The notes: generated by a model from the letters alone, not told the origin. Numbered from the stretch's first letter, positions 1-7,813 are shown. The stretch: 10,995 nucleotides of DNA from Prevotellaceae bacterium (GCA_031258755.1 JAIRMK010000163.1:1-10995); one strand, 5' to 3'. Numbers and translations are program-made.

Positions 1-563
1 TCCATGGCCGCGGGGTCTTTGCGGAACAGCCCTTCGCCCGAGCAGGGCGCGTCAATCAACATCACGTCGAAGAAGCCCGGCAGCGATGCAAAATCTTTCG
101 GGTCGTTGTGCGTGATGACCGTGTTGGGATTTCCCCATTTGGCAAGGTTTTCCGACAGGGCGGCAGTCCGGCTGCGGATGACCTCGTTGCTCACCAGTAT
201 GCTTCCGGCGGGCATCAGGTCGGCCAGATGCGTTGATTTTCCACCGGGCGCGGCGCACAGGTCGAGGAAGCGCAGGCCGGTTTGCTCGCGCCACAGCACG
301 GCCGCCTGTTCCAAAAACATCGAGGAGGCCTCCTGCACGTAGTACGCGCCGGCGTGCAGCAGCGGGTCGAGCGTAAACGCCGGCCGCGCGGTCAAGTACC
401 TGCCCATGGCGCACCACGCCACCTTTTCGGCGTCCTGCGGCGGCGCGTTTTTGTGCCGGTTGTAGCGAATGCTCACCGGCGGCGCTTGCTGCAACGCCTC
501 TGCAAAATCGTTCCGGTCGTCTTTTCCCAAAAGGGTTTGCATGTGTGTGTTGAAATTTTCCAT
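1..563 (-). CDS. RsmF/NSUN-type rRNA (cytosine-C5)-methyltransferase, N-terminal part (3' end outside window)
   Basis: A SAM-dependent methyltransferase that should make m5C in rRNA in the cytoplasm. The 187 visible residues read without a stop to the window edge. An N-terminal region (about residues 1-95, including the PxSIRYN segment near 29-35) leads into the Rossmann SAM-binding fold. Motif I is LDLCAAPGGKST at about 100-111, and motif IV is DAPCSGEG at 171-178, with the PC cysteine at 174. The catalytic TC motif (motif VI) and the C-terminal PUA-like part that Bacteroidetes family members usually carry lie beyond position 1. I chose the ATG at 563-561; an AAGGAG sits only 1 nt before it, too close for normal Shine-Dalgarno use, but Bacteroidetes rely little on that signal. 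A second in-frame ATG lies at 542-540. The gene follows guaA on the same strand after a 199-nt gap with its own candidate promoter. The family is clear; the exact target (RsmF versus RsmB-like site) is not resolved. Confidence 0.9.
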   Translation of the reverse strand, partial: MENFNTHMQTLLGKDDRNDFAEALQQAPPVSIRYNRHKNAPPQDAEKVAWCAMGRYLTARPAFTLDPLLHAGAYYVQEASSMFLEQAAVLWREQTGLRFLDLCAAPGGKSTHLADLMPAGSILVSNEVIRSRTAALSENLAKWGNPNTVITHNDPKDFASLPGFFDVMLIDAPCSGEGLFRKDPAAM

Positions 564-717
564 TCTCCTTGAAAACAAAACCGCCCTTGCGCGGGTGAAG
601 AGTGGTATTAAACAAGTGGCTTGATTGCCGATAACATTCCCGGCAAAAAAATTTCTTTAATTTGCCCGGTTTTTATTTCATCCAAATAGGCCATAATATT
701 TTAGTTTATTTTCTCCG

Positions 718-725
718 CAAATATA
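718..725 (-). promoter_or_regulatory. Candidate -7 box for the methyltransferase gene
   Basis: Read on the minus strand this is TATATTTG, an exact match to the Bacteroidetes -7 consensus TAnnTTTG. It lies just downstream of the guaA stop and about 155 nt upstream of the methyltransferase ATG. I see no TTTG at the usual 19-21 nt upstream, so the match rests on one box only. Confidence 0.4.
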
Positions 726-762
726 CAAAACTTTCTATTCTCCTCCGTTCGGACGAGGTGGT

Positions 763-2292
763 TTATTCCCACTCGATGGTGGCGGGGGGTTTGGAGCTGA
801 TGTCATACACCACACGGTTCACGCCCTTCACTTTATTGATGATGTCATTCGACACGTTGGCCAGAAATTCGCAGGGCAAGTGCGCCCAATCGGCCGTCAT
901 GCCGTCGGTAGAAGTAACCGCCCGCAAGGCCACGGTATATTCGTAGGTGCGCTCGTCGCCCATCACGCCCACGCTGCGCACCGGCAGCAATATGGTGGCG
1001 GCCTGCCATACCTTGTCGTACAGGCCTTCGCGTTTCAGCGCGTCAATAAACACGGCGTCGGCTTCCTGCAAAATATGTACTTTCTCTTCGGTGAGCTCGC
1101 CCAGCACGCGAATGCCCAAGCCGGGGCCGGGGAAGGGATGGCGTCCCAGCAATTCGGGCTTCACCTGAATGGTTTTACCTACGCGGCGCACTTCGTCTTT
1201 GAACAACATGCGCAACGGCTCCACCACCTTGAGGTGCATGCGCTCGGGCAAGCCGCCCACGTTGTGGTGCGATTTGATGGTGGCCGAAGGGCCATTGACC
1301 GACACCGATTCAATGACGTCGGGGTAGATGGTACCCTGCGCCAGCCATTTGACATTTTCGATGGTGTGCGCTTCGCGGTCGAAGATTTCAATGAAAACAC
1401 GACCGATGGTTTTGCGTTTTTGTTCGGGGTCAGTGACGCCGGCAAGTTGTGATAAAAATTCATGGGCGGCACGCACACCCACGACATTTAAACCCATGTC
1501 GCGGTATGACTCCATGACTTGCTCAAATTCATTTTTACGCAGCAGGCCGTTGTCCACAAAAATACAATAGAGGTTTTTCCCGATGGCTTTGTGAAGCAGC
1601 ACGGCCGCTACCGATGAATCCACGCCGCCGCTCAATCCGAGTACCACCCTGTCGTCTCCCAATTTGATTTTCAATGCCGCCACTGTCGACTCCACGAAAG
1701 CGGCGGGCGTCCAGTCGCACCGGCAACCGCACACGTGTTGGACAAAATTTTTGAGGATTTTTGCTCCTTCGGTAGAATGATACACCTCCGGGTGAAACTG
1801 CAGGGCGAAGGTAGGCTCTCCGGGAACAGTAAACGCGGCATGGTCCACATCGCCGGTCGAGGCGATGGTGCAATAGCCTTCGGGAAGGCGCACGATGGTG
1901 TCGCCGTGCGACATCCACACCTGCGAGTCGTCGGTCACACCTTGCAGCAACACGGCTGCGCGGTCTTTGATATGAAGTTTCGCCCGGCCATATTCGCGGA
2001 TTTTGGAAGGCAGCACCTCGCCGCCAAACTGCCGGGCGATATATTGCGCACCGTAGCATACGGCCAACAGCGGAAACCGCCCTTTGATGGCGCTCAGGTC
2101 AATTTGCGGCGCATCGGCGTCGCACACCGAAAAGGGACTGCCCGAGAGGATTATGCCCTTCACCCCGGCGTCAAGCGGCGGGATTTTATGAAAAGGATGA
2201 ATTTCACAATATACGTTTAATTCGCGCAAGCGGCGACCGATAAGCTGTGTGTATTGCGAGCCGAAATCAAGGATGATGATTTTTTCCGTCAT
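763..2292 (-). CDS. guaA: GMP synthase (glutamine-hydrolysing)
   Basis: Converts XMP, ATP and glutamine to GMP, the last step of de novo GMP synthesis, in the cytosol. The 509 residues match the usual GuaA length. The class I glutamine amidotransferase domain spans about 1-190: nucleophile Cys79 in LLAVCYGAQ, and His167/Glu169 of the triad in ALQFHPEV. The ATP pyrophosphatase domain follows, with PP-loop SGGVDSS at 221-227, and the C-terminal dimerisation domain ends in the family-typical PPATIEWE. The HPFPGPGLGIR segment typical of GuaA is present. The start is fixed by MTEKIIILDFGSQYTQ, where family members begin. The gene lies 60 nt downstream of pyrG on the same strand, so co-transcription is plausible. 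No riboswitch-like or clear promoter element was seen in the gap. Confidence 0.97.
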   Translation of the reverse strand: MTEKIIILDFGSQYTQLIGRRLRELNVYCEIHPFHKIPPLDAGVKGIILSGSPFSVCDADAPQIDLSAIKGRFPLLAVCYGAQYIARQFGGEVLPSKIREYGRAKLHIKDRAAVLLQGVTDDSQVWMSHGDTIVRLPEGYCTIASTGDVDHAAFTVPGEPTFALQFHPEVYHSTEGAKILKNFVQHVCGCRCDWTPAAFVESTVAALKIKLGDDRVVLGLSGGVDSSVAAVLLHKAIGKNLYCIFVDNGLLRKNEFEQVMESYRDMGLNVVGVRAAHEFLSQLAGVTDPEQKRKTIGRVFIEIFDREAHTIENVKWLAQGTIYPDVIESVSVNGPSATIKSHHNVGGLPERMHLKVVEPLRMLFKDEVRRVGKTIQVKPELLGRHPFPGPGLGIRVLGELTEEKVHILQEADAVFIDALKREGLYDKVWQAATILLPVRSVGVMGDERTYEYTVALRAVTSTDGMTADWAHLPCEFLANVSNDIINKVKGVNRVVYDISSKPPATIEWE

Positions 2293-2333
2293 TCTATATT
2301 ATTTCAAGATTTAAAAATTCAAAGATTTCAAAA

Positions 2334-2361
2334 AACTCTTAGTTCTTAACTCTTAGTTCTT
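2334..2361. repeat. Two tandem copies of a 14-bp unit overlapping the pyrG 3' end
   Basis: AACTCTTAGTTCTT occurs at 2334-2347 and again, identical and directly abutting, at 2348-2361. A degenerate continuation (TAGTTTTTAGTTCC) follows to about 2375. The second copy covers the pyrG stop codon (2353-2355) and its last two codons, so the repeat encodes part of the PyrG C-terminal tail. The rest of the pyrG-guaA gap is also low in complexity, with TTCAAGATTT / TTCAAAGATTT near-repeats at about 2303-2329. Confidence 0.8.
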
Positions 2362-3975
2362 AGTTTTTAGTTCCCTGTACTCCCGTGCGGCTTTAACCAG
2401 CGAAACAAAGAGCGGGTGCGGGTTTTCGACAGTGCTTTTCAGCTCAGGGTGGAATTGTACGCCAATGAAAAACGGATGTTCGCGAAGTTCTACAATCTCC
2501 ACCAATCCGGTTTCGACATTCTTTCCGGAGGCGAAGAGGCCGTTTTTTTCAAATTCTTCCACATAGTCGTTATTCATTTCATAACGGTGGCGGTGGCGTT
2601 CCCTGATTTGCTCTTTCCCATATACGCGGTAAGCCAGCGAGCCTTTTTGCAGCATACAGTCATAGGCGCCCAAACGCATGGTGCCGCCTTTAATGGTAAG
2701 ACGTTTCTGGTCTTCCATGAGGTCAATCACCGGATGTTTGGTGCCGGGCTCCACTTCGGTGGTCATGGCGTCTTCATAGCCCAACAGATGGCGCGCATAT
2801 TCAATCACCGCCATTTGCATGCCCAAGCAGATGCCGAGGAACGGAATTTTATGCTCACGGGCATAGCGCACCGATACAATTTTTCCCTCCAAACCGCGCT
2901 CCCCGAAGCCCGGCGCCACGAGAACGGCATGCATGTCTTTCAGCTTTTCGGCTACGGTATCTTTCGTGATTAATTCGCTGTGCAAACTGTGCACATTCAC
3001 CTTACATTCATTGGCGGCGCCGGCATGAATAAACGACTCCAGAATGGATTTGTAAGCATCCTGCAACTCCACATATTTCCCGACAAGCGCAATATTGACT
3101 TCATTTTTCGGATGACATAATTTATCCAAAAACTTTTTCCATTCCTTTAAATCGGGCTTGGCGGCATTCTTCAGGTGTAATTTTTCTATAACAATTTCGT
3201 CCAGTTTCTCGTCCATCATCCGCAACGGAACTTCATAAATGCTGCGCGCATCGATGGATTCAATAACGGCATTGGATTTCACATTACAAAATAATGCGAT
3301 TTTTTTCCGGATGTCGGGCGTAAGATGATGTTCGGTACGGCACACGATTACGTCGGGCTGCAAGCCGTTCTGCTGCAACATCCGCACGCTGTGTTGCGTG
3401 GGTTTCGTTTTGAGCTCCTTGGCCGCATTAAGAAAAGGGATGAGGGTTAAGTGCAACACGGCGCAATCTTCGTCATTCATTTCCCACTGCAATTGACGGA
3501 TGGCTTCCACAAAAGGTTGCGACTCTATATCGCCCACCGTGCCGCCGATTTCACTGATGATTACATCATAGTTGCCGGTCTTGCCCAACAGCATCATCCG
3601 GCGTTTGATTTCATCGGTAATATGCGGAATAACCTGCACGGTCTTCCCCAAAAATGCGCCTTCGCGTTCCTTCTGAATTACGGTTTGATACACGCGGCCG
3701 GTGGTTACGTTGTTGGCCTTCGAGGTATACACATTAAGGAAGCGTTCATAATGTCCCAGGTCGAGGTCGGTTTCCGCGCCGTCTTCCGTCACATAACATT
3801 CTCCATGTTCGTAAGGGTTCAACGTTCCCGGATCGACGTTAATGTAGGGGTCGAATTTCTGAATGGTAACACGCAGACCCCTTGCCTGTAAAAGCTTGGC
3901 AAGCGACGCGGAAATAATTCCCTTCCCTAAGGAAGAAGTCACTCCGCCTAACACAAACACATATTTAGTTTTCAT
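2353..3975 (-). CDS. pyrG: CTP synthase
   Basis: Aminates UTP to CTP using ATP and glutamine (or ammonia), the committed step to cytidine nucleotides; it acts as a cytosolic tetramer. At 540 residues it has full family length. The N-terminal synthetase domain (about 1-270) opens with KYVFVLGGVTSSLGKGI, carrying the P-loop-like GKG. SEIGGTVGDIES at 141-152 and KPTQHSV at 191-197 belong to the nucleotide and CTP-feedback region. The class I glutamine amidotransferase domain (about 290-535) has Cys383 in FLGICLGMQMAV and His509/Glu511 in VQFHPELKS. The start matches the family start (MKTKYVFV). The extreme C-terminus (ELKTKN) is encoded by the 14-bp repeat tract. It is followed by guaA on the same strand, forming a probable nucleotide-synthesis operon. 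A -7-like box lies about 20 nt upstream of the ATG. Confidence 0.97.
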   Translation of the reverse strand: MKTKYVFVLGGVTSSLGKGIISASLAKLLQARGLRVTIQKFDPYINVDPGTLNPYEHGECYVTEDGAETDLDLGHYERFLNVYTSKANNVTTGRVYQTVIQKEREGAFLGKTVQVIPHITDEIKRRMMLLGKTGNYDVIISEIGGTVGDIESQPFVEAIRQLQWEMNDEDCAVLHLTLIPFLNAAKELKTKPTQHSVRMLQQNGLQPDVIVCRTEHHLTPDIRKKIALFCNVKSNAVIESIDARSIYEVPLRMMDEKLDEIVIEKLHLKNAAKPDLKEWKKFLDKLCHPKNEVNIALVGKYVELQDAYKSILESFIHAGAANECKVNVHSLHSELITKDTVAEKLKDMHAVLVAPGFGERGLEGKIVSVRYAREHKIPFLGICLGMQMAVIEYARHLLGYEDAMTTEVEPGTKHPVIDLMEDQKRLTIKGGTMRLGAYDCMLQKGSLAYRVYGKEQIRERHRHRYEMNNDYVEEFEKNGLFASGKNVETGLVEIVELREHPFFIGVQFHPELKSTVENPHPLFVSLVKAAREYRELKTKN

Positions 3976-3994
3976 TTAGGAAATGATTGAAGTA

Positions 3995-4002
3995 CAAAAA
4001 TA
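3995..4002 (-). promoter_or_regulatory. Candidate -7 box of the pyrG promoter
   Basis: The minus strand reads TATTTTTG, matching TAnnTTTG, 19 nt before the pyrG ATG. No good TTTG lies at the expected -33 distance; that position falls inside an AT-rich inverted repeat. If used, pyrG would have a very short leader of roughly 15 nt. Confidence 0.4.
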
Positions 4003-4003
4003 C

Positions 4004-4029
4004 TGATTTTTTAGAAAATAAAAAAATCA
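4004..4029 (-). terminator. AT-rich hairpin between the GH43 pseudogene and pyrG
   Basis: TGATTTTTT (4004-4012) and AAAAAATCA (4021-4029) form a perfect 9-bp inverted repeat with an 8-nt loop. On the minus strand it begins 5 nt after the stop codon of the GH43-like gene and is followed by GTATTTTTG, so it could end that transcript. The stem has only one G-C pair, so it would be weak. Confidence 0.35.
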
Positions 4030-4034
4030 ATTTT

Positions 4035-5774
4035 TTACAATGCTTCGACACGTACCCAATCGGAAGTTCCGTTTTCATTGATGGCTTCTATGGCGAAGTA
4101 ATAGGGTTTGGTATGGTCCATATCCCAATAATGATATTCATTGGCGCCATATACCATCACGCAGTTATATAATTTATCAGGATTTTCGCCGATGTAAATG
4201 TTGTAGGCATACGCAGCATCTACCGGTTGCCATTTTAACCAGCCATTGCGGCGGTCGGCGGCATCACGAAGGACCGTAAACTGGTTCACTGCGTCGGGTT
4301 TGTTTCCGTTCCCCGAGCCAAATACCCTAAATCCCGAAACTGCAAACTTACCGGTTGCTACGGAAATGTTTTCTACTTTTAAATAACGTGTTGTAAGCGG
4401 TTTTTCCAGCTCCACATAATCGTGCGGTATATCCTTCCTGTTACCGCCTTTGTTGAATAACACACGCCATCTTTTTCCATCGGTTGAATGAGATACCACA
4501 TATTCCTGGTAGCTGCCCAACGGTTTTCCAATAAAGTCCGCATCCTGATCGGCGTAGTTAATTTGTATCGCCCGCACGGTGGCCTCATCGCCCAAATCGG
4601 AAATGAACCATTCGCCCTTGTCGCCGGTTGCCGCGCTCCAATGCGTTTTGATGTCCTCATCCACCAAATAGTTGGCCACACAAGCGCCCAGCGTAGATGA
4701 CACCTGTACAGGTTTATTATAGTTTAAGAGCATCCATCCTGTGAAACGGCTTTCCTGATGATTGGCTTCTCCGTCGGGCAGATAATGGGGATAATCGCCA
4801 AAGGCCGTATTACAGTACATCGTCCCCTCTTCATCAAATCCGGCAGGCCATATCCCGACCCGACATTCAAAGGTGTTTCTTACATTGACCATCATGGTAG
4901 ATACATGCCAATAATTTTCCCAGTAGTCGCGAAATGTGGCGCCGCTTCCCGCCCCGCGGATAAATCCTCCGGCTTTCATACTGGAGGGCAAAGACACCTG
5001 TTCAAAAGGCCCCAACGGATGGGCGCTTGTCGCCACACCGTTCCCATACCGGGTAAATGCCGGGCCGGGCGCGCTCCATTGCAAATAATATTTGTCCTTA
5101 TGTTTGGTCATCCATGCGCCTTCTATAATGGGATTACCATCCGCATATTGGCCGGCGCGGTGCCAACCGATTTTTTCGCTGTCCGGCCTCACCAATTCTT
5201 TACGCGTCCCTGCCGGCTGAAAAGTTTTTCCGTGAAGTTCCACGCCATATATCAGTTGTCCATTATTATCGCTGCTATACATATACAGGCGATTGTCATC
5301 ATCTGCAAAGAAAGCGGGATCCCAGCCGCCGGGCTCGAAATGTTCCACCGCCCTGCTCCATTCATTTTCTTTCGGATTTGTACTGACCCAGATGGGAAAA
5401 TGGTTTGAATGTACGGATCCAAACACATACAATGCGTTCCCCTGCACCCACACCGCCGGCGCATACAAATCTTGCCAGTTTTGCGACACATTGTCTAATA
5501 ATTCCGGGGGCAGGAAACTGCGGAGCACAAAATGCCAGTCGGCCAGGTCGGAACTCCACCAATAGCCGCTCTGGTTTGTAGCAAAAAGATAGTAATCACC
5601 TTTATAATTTACAATAACAGGATGGGCGGCGCTTCGGTGTCTTCCTCATACCGTATGGTCGATAACAGGGGTATAGGTGTAATCAACATTTAACGGATTA
5701 CAATACGTTTTTTGTTGCGCCGTCAAAGGAATAACCACCATACAAAAAAAGGAAAATAAAAACAACTTTCTCAT
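4035..5774 (-). pseudogene. Secreted GH43-like glycosidase with discoidin and FnIII-like domains, interrupted by in-frame TGA
   Basis: Reads as one frame of 579 codons with a single stop, TGA, at codon 43 (5646-5648). Residues 1-42 give a signal peptide (MRKLFLFSFFCMVVIPLTA) and the family-typical TYCNPLNVDYTYTP. After the stop the homologous frame continues with GRHRSAAHP and VIVNYKGDYYLFATNQ. The five-bladed propeller domain retains Asp152 (GGWDPAFFADDD) and Glu218 (IIEGAWMTKHKDKYYLQW), the usual GH43 pKa-modulating Asp and acid Glu. The third catalytic position, Asp in the family's ADP motif, is His51 here. A discoidin/F5-8 type C domain (about 357-487) and an FnIII-like domain (about 497-579) follow. 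The intact protein would be exported to act on a plant or host polysaccharide; the substrate is unknown. The remaining 1.6 kb has no other stop or frameshift, so inactivation is recent, or the TGA is a sequencing error. No ATG restart lies near the break; the open part could only start from a GTG at 5528. It sits alone between lepA and pyrG, without SusC/SusD partners. Confidence 0.8.
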
Positions 5775-5846
5775 AAATACCATGCTGTAAAAAACGGCGC
5801 AATTTACGCATTTTTTTTCGAATATGAAAAGATAATGGGGGAAAAT

Positions 5847-7634
5847 TTAATCGAGCTTCAGCACGGCCAGAAAAGCCTGTTGCGGCACTTCCACATTACC
5901 TACCTGCCGCATACGCTTTTTACCTTTCTTTTGTTTTTCCAAGAGTTTGCGTTTGCGGGTAATGTCGCCGCCATAACATTTAGCGGTTACATCCTTACGC
6001 AGGGCTTTAATGGTTTCGCGGGCGATAATCTTCGCGCCGATAGCGGCCTGCACGGCAATATCAAATTGCTGGCGGGGAATGAGCTCTTTTAGTTTTTCGC
6101 ACATCCGCCGGCCGAAATCGTAGGCATTTCCCCGATAAATCAGACACGAGAGCGCGTCCACCTGTTCGCCGTTCAGCAGAATGTCCAGCTTCACCAAATC
6201 GGCATCGGCAAAGCCCGTGACGTGATAATCAAAGGAAGCATACCCGCGCGATACGCTTTTAAGTTTATCGTAAAAATCGAATACAATTTCGGCCAGGGGC
6301 ATACTGAATGTCAATTCCACCCGCTCGCTGGTAAGGTAGTGTTCGTTTTTAAGCACGCCGCGCTTGTCGAGACACAGCTTCATCACCATGCCGTAATATT
6401 CCGCCTTGGTAATAATTTGCGCCTTGATATACGGCTCTTCAATGTGGTCGATAAGCGTGGGGACAGGCAGTCCCGAAGGGTTGTGCACATCGGCCGCCTC
6501 GCCCTGCGTGGTATAGACCTTGTACGACACGTTCGGCACGGTGGTGATGACGTCCATGTTGAACTCGCGGTAGAGCCGTTCCTGTATGATTTCCATGTGC
6601 AGCAACCCCAGGAAGCCGCAGCGGAAGCCAAATCCAAGCGCCAGCGATGACTCCGGCACAAACGTAAGCGACGCATCATTCAACTGTAATTTTTCGATGG
6701 AAGCGCGCAGGTCTTCATAATCATCGGCCTCCACCGGGTAAAGGCCCGCAAACACCATGGGCTTCACTTCTTCAAAACCGGCAATAGCCTCGTTGCATGG
6801 CTGTGCCACATGCGTAATCGTATCGCCCACTTTCACTTCGGCCGCCGCTTTAATGCCCGAAATGATGTACCCCACGTCGCCTGTGCGGATTTCGTCGCGC
6901 GGACACATTTTTAATTGCAAAATACCGATTTCATCCGCTTCATACTCCTTGCCGGTATTGTAGAATTTCACCCTGTCGCCTTTGCGTATCACGCCGTTCA
7001 CCACTTTAAAATAGGCAATAATACCGCGGAAAGAATTGAACACCGAGTCGAAAATCAACGCTTGTAACGGCGCTTCCTCCTTCCCTTCCGGCGCGGGAAT
7101 ACGTTCCACAATGGCGGGGAGCAACGCCTCTACGCCCATGCCTGTCTTGGCGCTCACACAAAGGATTTCAGCGGGGTCGCAACCCAACAAATCCACCACT
7201 TGGTCTTTGACCTCTTCCACCATGGCCGCTTCCATGTCAATTTTATTCAACACCGGAATAATTTCCAAATCGTGTCCCAACGCCAAATAGAGGTTTGAAA
7301 TGGTCTGCGCCTGAATACCCTGCGTGGCGTCCACCACCAGCAGGGCGCCTTCGCAGGAAGCAATGGCGCGCGACACTTCGTACGAAAAATCGACGTGCCC
7401 CGGCGTATCAATTAAATTCAGCGTATATTGCTCGCCTTGATATTCATACTGCATTTGGATGGCGTGGCTTTTGATGGTAATCCCCTTTTCTTTTTCCAAT
7501 TCCATCGAATCCAGCACCTGCGCTTCCATTTCGCGGGAAGTCAATGTGTGGGTCTGTTCCAGTAAGCGGTCGGCCAACGTGCTCTTACCGTGGTCAATAT
7601 GTGCTATTATACAAAAATTTCTAATGTTTTTCAT
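5847..7634 (-). CDS. lepA: Elongation factor 4 (LepA), ribosome back-translocating GTPase
   Basis: Translational GTPase that binds the ribosome and affects elongation and ribosome assembly, especially under ionic or temperature stress. The 595 residues equal the usual LepA length. The G domain has G1 AHIDHGKS at 11-18, the switch-I EKEKGITIKS segment at about 47-56, G3 DTPGH at 76-80 and G4 NKID at 130-133. The EF-G-like domains follow (GFRCGFLGLLHMEIIQERL). The LepA-specific C-terminal domain ends with GNVEVPQQAFLAVLKLD. I chose the ATG at 7634-7632 (MKNIRNFCIIAHIDHGKST), where family members begin; a longer reading frame would run into the tRNA gene and into the promoter. A -7 box ends 5 nt before this ATG, suggesting a leaderless message. 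It is transcribed divergently from tRNA-Glu. Confidence 0.97.
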   Translation of the reverse strand: MKNIRNFCIIAHIDHGKSTLADRLLEQTHTLTSREMEAQVLDSMELEKEKGITIKSHAIQMQYEYQGEQYTLNLIDTPGHVDFSYEVSRAIASCEGALLVVDATQGIQAQTISNLYLALGHDLEIIPVLNKIDMEAAMVEEVKDQVVDLLGCDPAEILCVSAKTGMGVEALLPAIVERIPAPEGKEEAPLQALIFDSVFNSFRGIIAYFKVVNGVIRKGDRVKFYNTGKEYEADEIGILQLKMCPRDEIRTGDVGYIISGIKAAAEVKVGDTITHVAQPCNEAIAGFEEVKPMVFAGLYPVEADDYEDLRASIEKLQLNDASLTFVPESSLALGFGFRCGFLGLLHMEIIQERLYREFNMDVITTVPNVSYKVYTTQGEAADVHNPSGLPVPTLIDHIEEPYIKAQIITKAEYYGMVMKLCLDKRGVLKNEHYLTSERVELTFSMPLAEIVFDFYDKLKSVSRGYASFDYHVTGFADADLVKLDILLNGEQVDALSCLIYRGNAYDFGRRMCEKLKELIPRQQFDIAVQAAIGAKIIARETIKALRKDVTAKCYGGDITRKRKLLEKQKKGKKRMRQVGNVEVPQQAFLAVLKLD

Positions 7635-7639
7635 GGGTG

Positions 7640-7647
7640 CAAATATA
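7640..7647 (-). promoter_or_regulatory. -7 box of the lepA promoter, abutting the start codon
   Basis: The minus strand reads TATATTTG, an exact TAnnTTTG match, followed by CACCC and then the lepA ATG. The -33 element is not clear (a T-rich stretch around 7670-7680). Transcription would begin at or next to the ATG. Confidence 0.5.
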
Positions 7648-7677
7648 ACATTTATTTTGTGAGAATTCCCGAAAAAT

Positions 7678-7708
7678 TTTGTGGAAATAAAAATTATGAT
7701 TAGCTTTG
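7678..7708 (+). promoter_or_regulatory. Promoter of tRNA-Glu
   Basis: TTTG at 7678-7681, a 19-nt spacer, then TAGCTTTG at 7701-7708, matching both Bacteroidetes promoter boxes and their spacing. The box ends 20 nt before the mature tRNA, leaving a short 5' leader for RNase P. Confidence 0.75.
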
Positions 7709-7728
7709 CAGCCCTATTTGAAATTATT

Positions 7729-7800
7729 GGTCCGTTCATCTAAGGGTTAGGATACAAGATTTTCATTCTTGTCATAGGGGTTCGAATCCCCTACGGACTA
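7729..7800 (+). tRNA. tRNA-Glu (anticodon UUC)
   Basis: A 72-nt cloverleaf. The acceptor stem pairs GGTCCGT with ACGGACT (one G-U pair) and leaves discriminator A at 7800. The anticodon stem-loop is CAAGA-TTTTCAT-TCTTG with anticodon TTC. The T arm is TAGGGGTTCGAATCCCCTA with the standard TTCGAAT loop. The D-arm region contains AGGGTTAGGAT. The 3' CCA is not encoded (CAATC follows), so it must be added after transcription. It has its own promoter and is followed by a terminator. Confidence 0.96.
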
Positions 7801-7813
7801 CAATCAACCGCCG

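Noticed and set aside
52..615. Long minus-strand reading frame of 187 codons
   Set aside because: It is out of frame with the methyltransferase. The real frame carries LDLCAAPGGKST and DAPCSGEG, while this one is Arg/Ala-rich shadow sequence.
639..671. Inverted repeat CCCGGCAAA / TTTGCCCGG followed by T residues on the plus strand
   Set aside because: It resembles a terminator only for plus-strand transcription, and no plus-strand gene lies upstream; on the minus strand no T-run follows the stem.
880..1452. 190-codon plus-strand frame inside guaA
   Set aside because: Antisense shadow of guaA; the sequence has no domain signature.
5619..5648. TGA as a selenocysteine codon
   Set aside because: I see no convincing hairpin with a GU-rich apical loop just downstream, and the family position is most likely Trp, not Cys.
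4035..5774. TGA recoded as an amino acid genome-wide
   Set aside because: The long intact genes in this window read through without in-frame TGA, and TGA is used as a real stop by the GT4 gene (10250-10252).
5775..5846. Terminator or promoter between lepA and the GH43-like gene
   Set aside because: Only a 3-bp stem (GCG/CGC) and T-rich stretches are visible, and the best -7-like string (TAAATTG) lacks the consensus TTTG.
7635..7739. N-terminal extension of LepA starting at 7739
   Set aside because: It would overlap the promoter and the first bases of tRNA-Glu. All LepA homology begins at MKNIRNF.
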